Assembly: GCA_021845685.1 (NCBI GenBank)
Contig: JAJZVN010000009.1
Location: 1-64,000 of the forward strand
Reading direction: 5' to 3'
From: a bacterium
GTDB taxonomy: Bacteria; SZUA-79; Acidulodesulfobacterales; Acidulodesulfobacteraceae
Length of the DNA: 64,000 nt
Shown piece by piece: positions 42,736 through 51,376 of the stretch; position 1 is the first letter of the stretch; each line of letters begins with the position of its first letter. Under the pieces are notes generated by a model. It made no database searches. It saw only the letters and a program-made list of their open reading frames with translations, and was not told the origin of the DNA. The position numbers were made by a program, and so were the translations under genes.

Positions 42736-43839
42736 ATGTGCTATTTTGACTATCAAACTTTCAAGAAAATAAAAAAAATAAAAAAATTTTTTATTTATTT
42801 TATTCCTCTTTTTCTGATTTTATATATTTTATTTTATGCTTTTACTCCGCAGTCATACTTTAAAACCCCCGTCGTTTTATTTCATATAAAAAAAGGTTAT
42901 TCATTAAAAACAATTTCTTTTAAATTATATAAGAAAAATATTGTATCAAATCCATATTTATTTTATTTTATAGGCTTTATAACCGGCTATTCAAGATATA
43001 TTGAATCAGGCACATACTATGTTTCACTGAATGAATCCCCCGCATCCATTTATTATAAATTTGTCAACGGTAAAATTGCGACGACTAAGGTAACTGTGAT
43101 TCCCGGTATGAATATTTTTCAAATTGCAATGATTCTGAATGAAAAGCATGTCGTTAAAGAAATTAATTTCATCAAAGCAAGTTTTAACAAAGATATTTTA
43201 TTAAGTATAGGCGTTGATAAAAAAAGCGCCGAAGGGGTTTTGTATCCTGATACATATATTTTTAAAATAAATTCAACCTCTAAAAGTGTTTTAAAAAAAA
43301 TGTTTAATGAATTTAAATTGAAAACTAAAAATATAAAAATATCTTATAAAGATTTAATTATAGCTTCGCTGATTATTAAAGAAACAAACGGTAAAAAAGA
43401 TATGAAAACAGTGTCTTCGGTATTTCATAACAGATTGGATATAAATATGCCTTTAGAAAGCGATCCGACAAATATATACGCAAAAGATTTAAGTATATTT
43501 AAAAAATGTATTTCTAATGCAAGATATAAAAATAATAAAAAGATTATTAATAATATTAATAATTCTGTTAGAAAAAATATAAAAAATAAAAATTTTTATT
43601 TAAAATTTCCTGTTTCAATGAATCCTTCATATTTAAATATTAAATCTAAATATAATACTTATAAAAATTACGGACTTCCTCCTTCACCTATAGCCAATCC
43701 AAATATTGCGGCAATAATAGCAGCTATTCATCCATTAAAAACAAATTACCTATATTTTATTGCAACAAAAAAGGGTAAAACAATATTCGCAAAATCGCTA
43801 AATACACAAAATAATAATATTAATAAATATCTAAAATAA
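42736..43839 (+). CDS. mltG: Endolytic transglycosylase MltG
   Basis: Inner-membrane protein that cuts nascent glycan strands. An N-terminal transmembrane helix (about 20-38) is followed by a LysM-like segment and the YceG domain: VTVIPGMNIFQIAMIL, GVLYPDTYIF, SVFHNRLDINMPLESDPTNIYA and NYGLPPSPIANPNIAAIIAAIHP. The normally conserved ASIIEKE active-site motif reads ASLIIKE here, and QSDPT reads ESDPT, so key residues may differ. 367 residues, ATG at 42736. Identity is firm; activity deserves a check. Confidence 0.9.
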   Translation: MCYFDYQTFKKIKKIKKFFIYFIPLFLILYILFYAFTPQSYFKTPVVLFHIKKGYSLKTISFKLYKKNIVSNPYLFYFIGFITGYSRYIESGTYYVSLNESPASIYYKFVNGKIATTKVTVIPGMNIFQIAMILNEKHVVKEINFIKASFNKDILLSIGVDKKSAEGVLYPDTYIFKINSTSKSVLKKMFNEFKLKTKNIKISYKDLIIASLIIKETNGKKDMKTVSSVFHNRLDINMPLESDPTNIYAKDLSIFKKCISNARYKNNKKIINNINNSVRKNIKNKNFYLKFPVSMNPSYLNIKSKYNTYKNYGLPPSPIANPNIAAIIAAIHPLKTNYLYFIATKKGKTIFAKSLNTQNNNINKYLK

Positions 43840-43898
43840 ATCTAAAATTTTCAAATTATTTTATATTATCAATTAAACTGAATGTATTTATAATTAAA

Positions 43899-44060
43899 GA
43901 GACCGTTCAAAATTCTGTGTCAATCCTGTATAATTAAATTATAATTAATTAAAAGGAGATTGACGCAATGAAACAGACAGAACAAGAAATCTCAAACTGT
44001 ACACAAAAATTTGATTTTAATAAAGCTGTAAAGCCACTTGCTTCAGCTATGGGGATATAA
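43899..44060 (+). pseudogene. Remnant of an IS256-like insertion sequence (left end plus 30-codon transposase start)
   Basis: GAGACCGTTCAAAATTCTGT (43899-43918) resembles the terminal inverted repeat of IS256-type elements. After a short leader with AAAAGGAGA comes ATG (43968), a 30-codon frame MKQTEQEISNCTQKFDFNKA and stop at 44060. The rest of the transposase and the right end are missing. The 43840-44135 spacer otherwise contains nothing. Family assignment rests on the end sequence and leader layout. Confidence 0.55.
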
Positions 44061-44135
44061 GTCAATAGTTTTTATAAAAGTAATGGTAATAAAAATATTA
44101 AGCATAAAACATTAATTTTAAAAAGAGAATAAAAA

Positions 44136-44957
44136 ATGACCGCAGAGGGAAAAATTATTACTAAGTTATTTAGCTGTTTATTTTCGTTATTGCTGTTTAT
44201 GATTTTTTCTTTTAATTTAATCACTTCAAACGCTAATGCAGTAACTTTAAGAATACTTGCCGCAGACGCCCTTCCAAAACCTATAGTTGAAATAGGCAAT
44301 ATTTTTAAAGAAGAACATCCGGGCGTTATCATATATTATGACTTTCTGGGAGCAGGCGTTTTAAAAGGAGACATAGAAGAAGGCGCTCCTGCGGATATGT
44401 TTTTGTCCGCCAACGGAAAATTTCAAAGGGAATTAGAAAAAAAGGGATTTCTAAATTCATATAAAGTTTTTGCTTACGACTATCTTGCTGCTGCAACGCC
44501 CACAGACAATCCTGCTCATGTTACAGCATCTAATCTGCTCCAGAAATTGATGGATAAAAATGTATCACTGACAACATCCAGTCCACACAGCGACCCTGCT
44601 GGGGACTATACATGGGCGATGTTCAGAAAAATTAATAAAAAATATCCCGGCGCTTTTAGAATAATAACCGGACATGCAGACCATCTATTAGACGCTGCTC
44701 TTGTTATGCCTATTTTAGCTTCTGGAAATACGGATTTAGGAATTTTATATACCTCTCAGCTGCTGGAACTTAAAAAAACCGGCGCTAAAATAAATATCAT
44801 AAAAATTAAACCCAAATACAACACGCGCGCAAAATTTACAGTATCAATACTTAATCAATCAAAACATAAAATATTAGATGAAGATTTTGAAAACCTTTTA
44901 TTTTCGGCTAAAGGAAAAAAAATTCTTAAACACTGGGGCTTTACGCCCGTACAATAA
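44136..44957 (+). CDS. modA: Molybdate/tungstate ABC transporter substrate-binding protein
   Basis: Periplasmic binding protein, 273 residues. A signal peptide has its hydrophobic core around residues 10-28 and a likely SNANA cleavage site. ILAADALPKPIVEIGNIFKEEHP starts the ModA-like fold; FLGAGVLKGDIEEGAPADMFLSA carries the oxyanion Ser/Ala loop, and TSSPHSDPAG the second ligand loop. modB and modC follow, which fixes the transport role. Molybdate, tungstate and sulfate binders look alike, so the ligand is inferred from the ModC partner. Start ATG with AAAGAGA upstream. Confidence 0.85.
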   Translation: MTAEGKIITKLFSCLFSLLLFMIFSFNLITSNANAVTLRILAADALPKPIVEIGNIFKEEHPGVIIYYDFLGAGVLKGDIEEGAPADMFLSANGKFQRELEKKGFLNSYKVFAYDYLAAATPTDNPAHVTASNLLQKLMDKNVSLTTSSPHSDPAGDYTWAMFRKINKKYPGAFRIITGHADHLLDAALVMPILASGNTDLGILYTSQLLELKKTGAKINIIKIKPKYNTRAKFTVSILNQSKHKILDEDFENLLFSAKGKKILKHWGFTPVQ

Positions 44958-45065
44958 GATAACAAAAAAAATATTAGATATTTAAAAATTCATATTATAT
45001 AATAACTATCGCGTTACTGATGAGCAGGCAGTATTTAATCAAAACAAATGCCTACATATAAATAT

Positions 45066-45268
45066 AATGCGGTAGCTATTTTTTTTATTTTATACTGTTT
45101 CTTTTATAACGTTTATTTTTAAAATATAAAATCTTCTTGAAAAAAGATATGAATTTAAATAAAAAATAATGCGGCAGCTATTTTTTTTATTTTATACTAT
45201 TTCTTTTATAACGTTTATTTTTAAAATATAAAATCTTCTTGAAAAAAGATATGAATTTAAATGAAAAA
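45066..45268. repeat. 102-bp tandem duplication between modA and modB
   Basis: Two copies, beginning near 45067 and 45169, differ by a few single bases (GGTAGC/GGCAGC, ACTGTT/ACTATT). Neither carries a long ORF or obvious terminator. It lies in the 342-bp modA-modB spacer (44958-45299), so it could contain a duplicated promoter or RNA element. Confidence 0.88.
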
Positions 45269-45299
45269 TAATTTAGGTGGGTTATATTCAAATTATTAA

Positions 45300-46121
45300 A
45301 TGCAAAATTTCAAAAAATTATTCATAAGAAATAACAAAACATTTGATATAATAGTTTTTTTTATAGGTTTTGCTTTTTTTATAAATTTATCTCTGCTTTT
45401 GGCAGGAATATTTTTTCAAACGTCATTAAAATTGTTTTTATCAGAAATATTAAATATTAATCTCTGGAATGCTATTTTTTTAAGTTTTAAAATATCTTCC
45501 ATCGTAGTTTTAATAAATTTAATTATAGGAATACCGTTAAGCTATATATTGTCTTTTAAAAAAAATAAAATCTCTTTTTTATTAGATTTAATCAGCACTC
45601 TTCCTCTAACAACGTCTCCGCTTGTGATCGGCTTTGCCGTATTAATTACAATGGGACCTCTAAACCCGATAGGAAAATTTTTTATATCTCACGGAATAAA
45701 ATTTGTTTTTACTCCTCAAGGCATAATTCTTGTGCAGCTTATAATTTCATTTCCTTTTTTTGTTAATATTTTAAAGGAATCATTTGATTCAATTAACAGA
45801 AAAATGATCGATTTAAGTAAAACTTTGGGAGCTTCTTCTTTTGAAATATTATATAAAATAATACTCCCTCTTTCACTAAACGGTTTATTGGCAGGAATGG
45901 CAATGAGCTGGTCGCGTTCTATGGGCGAATATGCCGCTACGCAAATGATATCCGGGGTTATTCCAAACTTGACAGAAACAGCGCCTATAGAAGTTTTCGT
46001 CAAAACAAGCTACGGAAATTATCCTGCGGCAATTGCAATTTCAGCTGTATTAATGATTATATCGTTTATATCTCTCGGCATTTTTAAATTCTTTTATTAT
46101 AAAACAAAAAAATCTAAATAA
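45300..46121 (+). CDS. modB: Molybdate ABC transporter permease
   Basis: 273-residue inner-membrane permease with about six helices. The EAA loop coupling to the ATPase is visible as LSKTLGASSFEILYKIILPLSLNGLLAG, and WSRSMGEYAATQMISG and LTETAPIEVFV are ModB/CysT-type features. TLPLTTSPLVIGFAVLI is characteristic of ModB. ATG at 45300. It is 342 bp from modA and 312 bp from modC, unusually loose for such an operon; the gaps are filled by repeats. Confidence 0.9.
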   Translation: MQNFKKLFIRNNKTFDIIVFFIGFAFFINLSLLLAGIFFQTSLKLFLSEILNINLWNAIFLSFKISSIVVLINLIIGIPLSYILSFKKNKISFLLDLISTLPLTTSPLVIGFAVLITMGPLNPIGKFFISHGIKFVFTPQGIILVQLIISFPFFVNILKESFDSINRKMIDLSKTLGASSFEILYKIILPLSLNGLLAGMAMSWSRSMGEYAATQMISGVIPNLTETAPIEVFVKTSYGNYPAAIAISAVLMIISFISLGIFKFFYYKTKKSK

Positions 46122-46433
46122 ACAAATAATATCAATAAAAAATAAATAAAATTTAATATTAGCAATACCGTTAAAATTATAATAAAAAAAATATAAATAT
46201 CAAAACAGAAAATAAACTTAAGCACAATTAATATATAATTTAAAAATTATTAAAATAAAATATAATTAAATATAATTAAATATAATTAAATATAATTAAT
46301 TAATTAATTATTCTTTAGACATTTTAGATTCAACGATATATATTTAAATTTTAACATAACGTTATAAAATAAATTATTATTTAAATATTATAAATATTAT
46401 TTTATATCAATAAAACATAATCTATCTATCTAT
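46122..46433. other. AT-rich modB-modC spacer with a 10-bp tandem repeat
   Basis: Four perfect copies of TATAATTAAA at 46261-46300 followed by TAAT repeats. Near 46336 an imperfect inverted CGATATATA...CATAACG pair (28 bp overall) faintly resembles a ModE box but has the wrong spacing. Nothing else recognised. Confidence 0.5.
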
Positions 46434-47603
46434 ATGATGAATTTCCTAGAAATTAAAAATATTAATAAGTCCTTTAAGAATAAAAAAGTACTTAAAGATA
46501 TAAATTTGACAGTTAAAAAAGGCGAAATATCGTCAATATTCGGCTATTCAGGGGAAGGTAAAAGTACTCTATTATCTATAATTTGCGGTTTAATAAAACA
46601 AGATTCGGGAGATATTATTTTAAAGGGAAACAATATTAATAAAATAGAACCTTATGAACGTTGTATTTCTCTTGTAATGGACGAACCGCTTTTGTTTCCT
46701 AATATGAATATAATGAAAAATATCGCTTTTGGTCTGAGATTACATAAAAACATAGCAAAATTATCTTCGGTAGAATATAGCAAAAAACCAATCAAAAAAA
46801 CCGTCTTAGATATTATGGATATTTTAGGTATTTCAGGGTTAGAAAAAAGATATCCTTATGAAATAAGTATGGGGCAATCGCAAAGAATCAGTTTAGCCCG
46901 TGCTATTGTTACAAACCCGCAAATTATACTGATGGACGAACCGTTTTCTAATTTAGATATAATTTCTAAAACAAAAGTGAGAAGTTTAATTAAAAATATT
47001 CAAAAAGAACTTAAGATAACAATGCTTTTAGTTACCCATGATATTGAAGATGTAATGAACCTTTCAGATACTATGTTTATTTTAAATAACGGAGTTATTC
47101 AGGATTCAGGAAATCCAAAAGATATTTTAAAAAAACCTTCAACAATGGACACCGCTTATTTGCTTGGAACAGAAAATATATTTGAAGGAAAAATTGCCTC
47201 AATAGACAAAGAGAATAATAATATAATAATTTATTTTAAAAATAATAGCTTAAATAATGAATATTATATTGAAAGCTATTACCAGCAAGAATTTGAAGAA
47301 AATGAATATATATATTTTGTAATAAGACCCGAAGATATAATAATTTTAAGAGAAGACAGGACTCCTTCTAAAGCAGTTAAAGAGAACCATTTTAGAGGAA
47401 AAATAACATCTGCGGTTTTTACCTCGCGTATGATGGAATTATTAATAGACACTTCGGAAAATAAGCCGCAAAATATCCAATTTAAAGTTTTATTGCCGTT
47501 CCATGCATATGAAATAATGAATTTATCAGTCGGCAAATCCGTATCCATTTCACTTAAAAAATCTGCAATACATATAATAAAAAAGAAACACATGAGAATA
47601 TGA
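46434..47603 (+). CDS. modC: Molybdate ABC transporter ATP-binding protein
   Basis: 389 residues. Walker A GYSGEGKS (about 37-44), Q-loop-region LVMDEPLLFPNMN, signature ISMGQSQRISLARA (a variant of LSGGQ), Walker B IILMDEPFSNLD and switch LLVTHDIEDV are present. The C-terminal extension carries a TOBE-like beta domain, typical of molybdate and related oxyanion importers. Start ATG at 46434 with a second ATG immediately after. Convergent with xseA, 34 bp apart across an AT-rich hairpin. Confidence 0.9.
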   Translation: MMNFLEIKNINKSFKNKKVLKDINLTVKKGEISSIFGYSGEGKSTLLSIICGLIKQDSGDIILKGNNINKIEPYERCISLVMDEPLLFPNMNIMKNIAFGLRLHKNIAKLSSVEYSKKPIKKTVLDIMDILGISGLEKRYPYEISMGQSQRISLARAIVTNPQIILMDEPFSNLDIISKTKVRSLIKNIQKELKITMLLVTHDIEDVMNLSDTMFILNNGVIQDSGNPKDILKKPSTMDTAYLLGTENIFEGKIASIDKENNNIIIYFKNNSLNNEYYIESYYQQEFEENEYIYFVIRPEDIIILREDRTPSKAVKENHFRGKITSAVFTSRMMELLIDTSENKPQNIQFKVLLPFHAYEIMNLSVGKSVSISLKKSAIHIIKKKHMRI

Positions 47604-47637
47604 ATATAATAAAAAATAATAAATAAAATGATTATTT

Positions 47638-49356
47638 TTATTTTTTATTTTTTATATCTTTACTTAAAACTATTGAATTTATTAAACCATCGCCCACTAT
47701 TATCTTTATTTTATCATTTGCATTGACATCAGAAATTGAAGAAATAATTTTATCCCTTTCATTAAACACTATACTATAACCCCTCTTTAAAACAGAATAC
47801 GGGCTTATTGATTCTAATGTATTATTTAATAATTTTATATTATTTTTGTTAATAAATATTTTATTTTTCATTGCTCCATTTAATAATTTTAAATTATTTT
47901 CCAATATTTGTTTATTTTTTTTTATTTTTGCAATTATTAAACCTGCCATCTGTATATTATCGGAAAATAAATTTTTTTGATTTAATCTAATAACCGATAA
48001 AGGATTGTAAACATTTAATCTATTTGATATATTATTTACATTCTGTTTATTTATTATTAAATGATAATAAATAGCTTTATTTATATTTGAGCCTAAATTA
48101 TCAACAGGAGTCTTGAGAACACCAATTTTACGAATAATAACATCATTTAATATTTTATCGGTTTTTTCAATTAAAATTTTATAATCTTTAATAATATTGC
48201 GTGGATGGCGTAATTTTAACCTATTTTGTATCTCTTTGAATCTTATTAAATATTTATCTTTTAGAATAAGAGAAGGATGCCTGAGTTCAAGCCTTTTGTT
48301 CAGCGAATTTACTATATTTTTAAAATTATTAATATTTGTATTTGCTGCGTGAAAAATATCATTCGTAATATCGTCAATTAATATAAATTTTTCTTCTATT
48401 ATTTTTTTAGGATTTTTATTATACTGTCTACTCTGTAAATATTCTATAGCTTTATTTTTATTTTTAATTATATTTAAAACTGCTACTTTTAATCTGCCGT
48501 TAAAATTTTTTATTGCATAAATTATATCTGATTTAACTGGCACTGATATTTCTGCTGCATTAGAAGGAGTAGAAGCTCTCATGTCTGCAACAAAATCGGC
48601 AATAGTAAAATCTGTTTCATGACCCACAGCGCTAATAACCGGAATTTCTGAATTATAAATAGCATACGCGGTTTTTTCTTCGTTAAATGACCATAAATCT
48701 TCTAATGAACCGCCGCCCCTGCCTACAATAAGCACATCAATTTTACAATATTCCTTACTGTATTCATTAAGCAATTTTATAGCATTAGCTATCTCGGCAG
48801 AACTGTTAATTCCCTGAACGGATGCGTTTGCAAATATTAGATGAATATTATTAAATCTTTTTCTTATAATTTTTACAATATCATGTAATACGGCGCCGTT
48901 TTTAGAAGTAACTATTCCTACAATGTGCGGAAGAAATGGGATATTTCTCTTATGGTTTTTATCAAAAAGTCCTGCATTTTGCAATTTTTCTTTCAACTGT
49001 TCATAGGCTAACGCAAGCCGACCGTATCCTTCAGGTTCTATTTCAGATATAATTAAGCTGTAAGTTCCCTTAGGCTCATATAGATTAATTCTTCCGAACG
49101 CAATAACCGACATTCCTTCCTTAATTTCAAATTTTAATCTTTGTATATCATATTTGAAAATTATAGACGATATTTTAGCTTTGCTATCTTTTAAATCAAA
49201 ATAATAGCCTGAAGCATAGCCGCTTTTAAACCCGGATATTTCACCTTTAACCCATAAAGAGTAAAATTTAGTTTCAACTGTTTCTTTAATTAAAAGTGTT
49301 AATTCAGCTACAGAATATATTATTTTATCGCTATTAAAATAGTTTTCCATCATCAT
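47638..49356 (-). CDS. xseA: Exodeoxyribonuclease VII large subunit
   Basis: Degrades single-stranded DNA with XseB. An N-terminal OB fold (FYSLWVKGEISGFK, YFDLKDSKAKISSIIF) is followed by the catalytic domain with PHIVGIVTSKNGAVLHDI, VLIVGRGGGSLEDLWSFNEE and AVGHETDFTIADFVADMRASTPSNAAEI. A long Asn/Lys-rich coiled coil then extends it to 572 residues, well above the usual 400-460. It ends in SPYSVLKRGYSIVF, the conserved XseA C-terminal strand. No xseB is adjacent. ATG at 49356, part of three consecutive Met codons. Confidence 0.94.
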   Translation of the reverse strand: MMMENYFNSDKIIYSVAELTLLIKETVETKFYSLWVKGEISGFKSGYASGYYFDLKDSKAKISSIIFKYDIQRLKFEIKEGMSVIAFGRINLYEPKGTYSLIISEIEPEGYGRLALAYEQLKEKLQNAGLFDKNHKRNIPFLPHIVGIVTSKNGAVLHDIVKIIRKRFNNIHLIFANASVQGINSSAEIANAIKLLNEYSKEYCKIDVLIVGRGGGSLEDLWSFNEEKTAYAIYNSEIPVISAVGHETDFTIADFVADMRASTPSNAAEISVPVKSDIIYAIKNFNGRLKVAVLNIIKNKNKAIEYLQSRQYNKNPKKIIEEKFILIDDITNDIFHAANTNINNFKNIVNSLNKRLELRHPSLILKDKYLIRFKEIQNRLKLRHPRNIIKDYKILIEKTDKILNDVIIRKIGVLKTPVDNLGSNINKAIYYHLIINKQNVNNISNRLNVYNPLSVIRLNQKNLFSDNIQMAGLIIAKIKKNKQILENNLKLLNGAMKNKIFINKNNIKLLNNTLESISPYSVLKRGYSIVFNERDKIISSISDVNANDKIKIIVGDGLINSIVLSKDIKNKK

Positions 49357-49366
49357 ATTATTATAC

Positions 49367-49532
49367 CTAAAATTGCCGATAAAAATTTTAACTCTGGATG
49401 ACCGCTTCGCTCTCGGCTTATAGTCTAGTTAACAGAAACGGTGTGCATTTCTATCTTCGGAACTTTCCCGCTTGCGCGGGAAAGACTTTGCTAAGATTTA
49501 TCCTTTCGCCTTTATAATATAAATTCAATCTG
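49367..49532. repeat. Composite palindromic repeat next to MITE copy 2
   Basis: Left end AAATTGCCGATAAAAATTTT, then TCTATCTTCGGAACTTTCCC, CCCGCTTGCGCGGG (49468-49481) and AAAGAC, as at 32625. It is followed directly by the MITE-like element, so two repeat families abut in this spacer. Confidence 0.55.
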
Positions 49533-49690
49533 CTAACCCAACTTCACCATAATTAACAGCAGCATATTGATATTGCTATATTTATGGAGGGCAATAAAAA
49601 TGTCTATGGGGACTACAAAATAAAAAATAAAATGCAATGATATCAATAAGTTATAATTTGATAATAATAAAAACGATGAAGTTGAGTTAA
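49533..49690. repeat. MITE-like element, copy 2
   Basis: A 158-bp copy, same orientation as copy 1: left end CTAACCCAACTTCA, right end TGAAGTTGAGTTAA (49677-49690). The right end supplies the TAA stop (49687-49689) of the MFS transporter gene on the minus strand, exactly as copy 1 does for tyrS. Confidence 0.8.
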
Positions 49691-51225
49691 GAAGTTTTAT
49701 TTTTAATAAATATAGCTATCAATGCCCCGCCTAATGTAACATATCCTAAAATTGCGAACGCATCACCATAAGAAGCAATGGAAGCAAGCATTTGAATTAA
49801 ATAATCAAAAAAGGCTAATTTATTTGACGGAAATGCTGTTCCAAATCTTAAATAAGACGGAGCTCTATTTATAATATCGCTTTGTAAAAAATTAATCATA
49901 TTATGATAAATTGAAGAATTATAATTAACATCCCTTGCATATTGATTTAAGTGATAAACCTGTCTTACTACTAATTCATTCCCAATAAAAGCAATACCGA
50001 AAGAAGCTCCTATTTGCAATGTTGCAGGGATAAGACTTGAAGCTTCAGGAATAAGTTCTTTTTTAACGGAATTTAATGCAGCGCTCATAACGGGCGCGTT
50101 GAGCAGACCTATCCCTATGCCTCTAATGACCTGATTAATAATTATATCATACATACTTGTGTCCAGCGACAAATTATTAAATAAAAACATGGAGTAAGCC
50201 ACAATTAATAATCCAATTACCAATGGATATCTTGGACCTATTCTGTCTGTTATTCTTCCTGAAAAAAAAGAAACAAAAGCAACTGAAATTGCGGTAGGAG
50301 CCATTAATATTCCCGCACGCATCGCATTATAGCCAAGTATATTTTCAAGAAAAAGCGGGAGAAGAAACATCGCTCCAAAAACACCAACGGCTCTAACCAT
50401 ATTTACTAAAGTAGATATAACAAAATTATAATTTGAAAAAATTTCTAAATTTATCAATGGGGTTGTTACAAAAATTTCATTTATGAGAAAACCGACAAAA
50501 GCAATTCCGCTTATGAGCTCAGATTGTATAATTGCAGGAGAATGCCATCCAAATGTCTGCCCTTCGTTTAAAGCGTAAAGCAATAATCCTAAACATATAG
50601 AAATAAAAGCAAAACCGACATAATCAAATTTTTTATTATATGTTATTACAGGTTTATCATATGCTAAAATAATAGCTGCGCCCAATAATGCAATAATACC
50701 TATGGGAACATTAACGTAAAAAATCCATCTCCAATTTACATAATCTACAATATAACCTCCAAGAGCAGGACCTACTGCAGGCGCTACCATTGCGCCTATT
50801 GACCATATACCCATTGCCTCCCCTCTTTCCGAAGGCGGAAAAACTTCGGCTAAAAGATTTAACCCGGTAGGGGTAAGTCCTGCGCCGCCAATTGCCTGAA
50901 TTATACGAAAAATAATCAAATCTGTAAATGAAGGAGAAATCCCGCATAACGCTGAACCTATCGTAAAAATCAATATTGAAAACATAAAAGGGTATTTTAT
51001 TCCATATTTTCTTCTAATAAAACTCATAGGCAAAATAATTATGGAATAGGTTATAGTATAGGCAATCATAACCCACTCAACATCGGTTATATCAACGCCG
51101 AAATGAGACATAATTTTAGGCATCCCGACTGTAACAATGTTCACGTCAAGAATAGCCATAAACGAGGACACTACAACTAAGGCGAGAATTATCCATTTAT
51201 AATTTTTATGAGATGCGTCAACCAT
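49687..51225 (-). CDS. DHA2-family MFS drug transporter (EmrB type)
   Basis: 512 residues with about 14 hydrophobic helices, the DHA2 layout of EmrB/QacA proton-driven exporters. MAILDVNIVTVGMPKIMSHFG is the typical helix-1 motif (with Asp), LGGYIVDYVNWRWIFYVNVPIG the WRWIFxxNxP signature, and GRITDRIGPRYP a motif A-like loop. ATG start at 51225. It is the last gene after the TetR-adaptor-RND set, 151 bp after the RND pump, so it may share their regulation. The C-terminus ends within a MITE-like repeat. Substrate unknown. Confidence 0.92.
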   Translation of the reverse strand: MVDASHKNYKWIILALVVVSSFMAILDVNIVTVGMPKIMSHFGVDITDVEWVMIAYTITYSIIILPMSFIRRKYGIKYPFMFSILIFTIGSALCGISPSFTDLIIFRIIQAIGGAGLTPTGLNLLAEVFPPSERGEAMGIWSIGAMVAPAVGPALGGYIVDYVNWRWIFYVNVPIGIIALLGAAIILAYDKPVITYNKKFDYVGFAFISICLGLLLYALNEGQTFGWHSPAIIQSELISGIAFVGFLINEIFVTTPLINLEIFSNYNFVISTLVNMVRAVGVFGAMFLLPLFLENILGYNAMRAGILMAPTAISVAFVSFFSGRITDRIGPRYPLVIGLLIVAYSMFLFNNLSLDTSMYDIIINQVIRGIGIGLLNAPVMSAALNSVKKELIPEASSLIPATLQIGASFGIAFIGNELVVRQVYHLNQYARDVNYNSSIYHNMINFLQSDIINRAPSYLRFGTAFPSNKLAFFDYLIQMLASIASYGDAFAILGYVTLGGALIAIFIKNKTS

Positions 51226-51376
51226 TTTAATTTAAATTACAAAATCATTTACTGTCGTTATATAAAAATATAAAAATTTTCATAAAATTATAAACTTATT
51301 ATTTTTTTACAAATTACAAACTACTCTTAAATAAATAAAAGAATGGGGGTTAAAATTTTAATATTTTTTTGAAAGT

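Noticed and set aside
46336-46363. ModE-type operator before modC
   Set aside because: CGATATATA...CATAACG is only partly symmetric and its half-site spacing is longer than the known ModE box; in DNA this AT-rich it may be chance.
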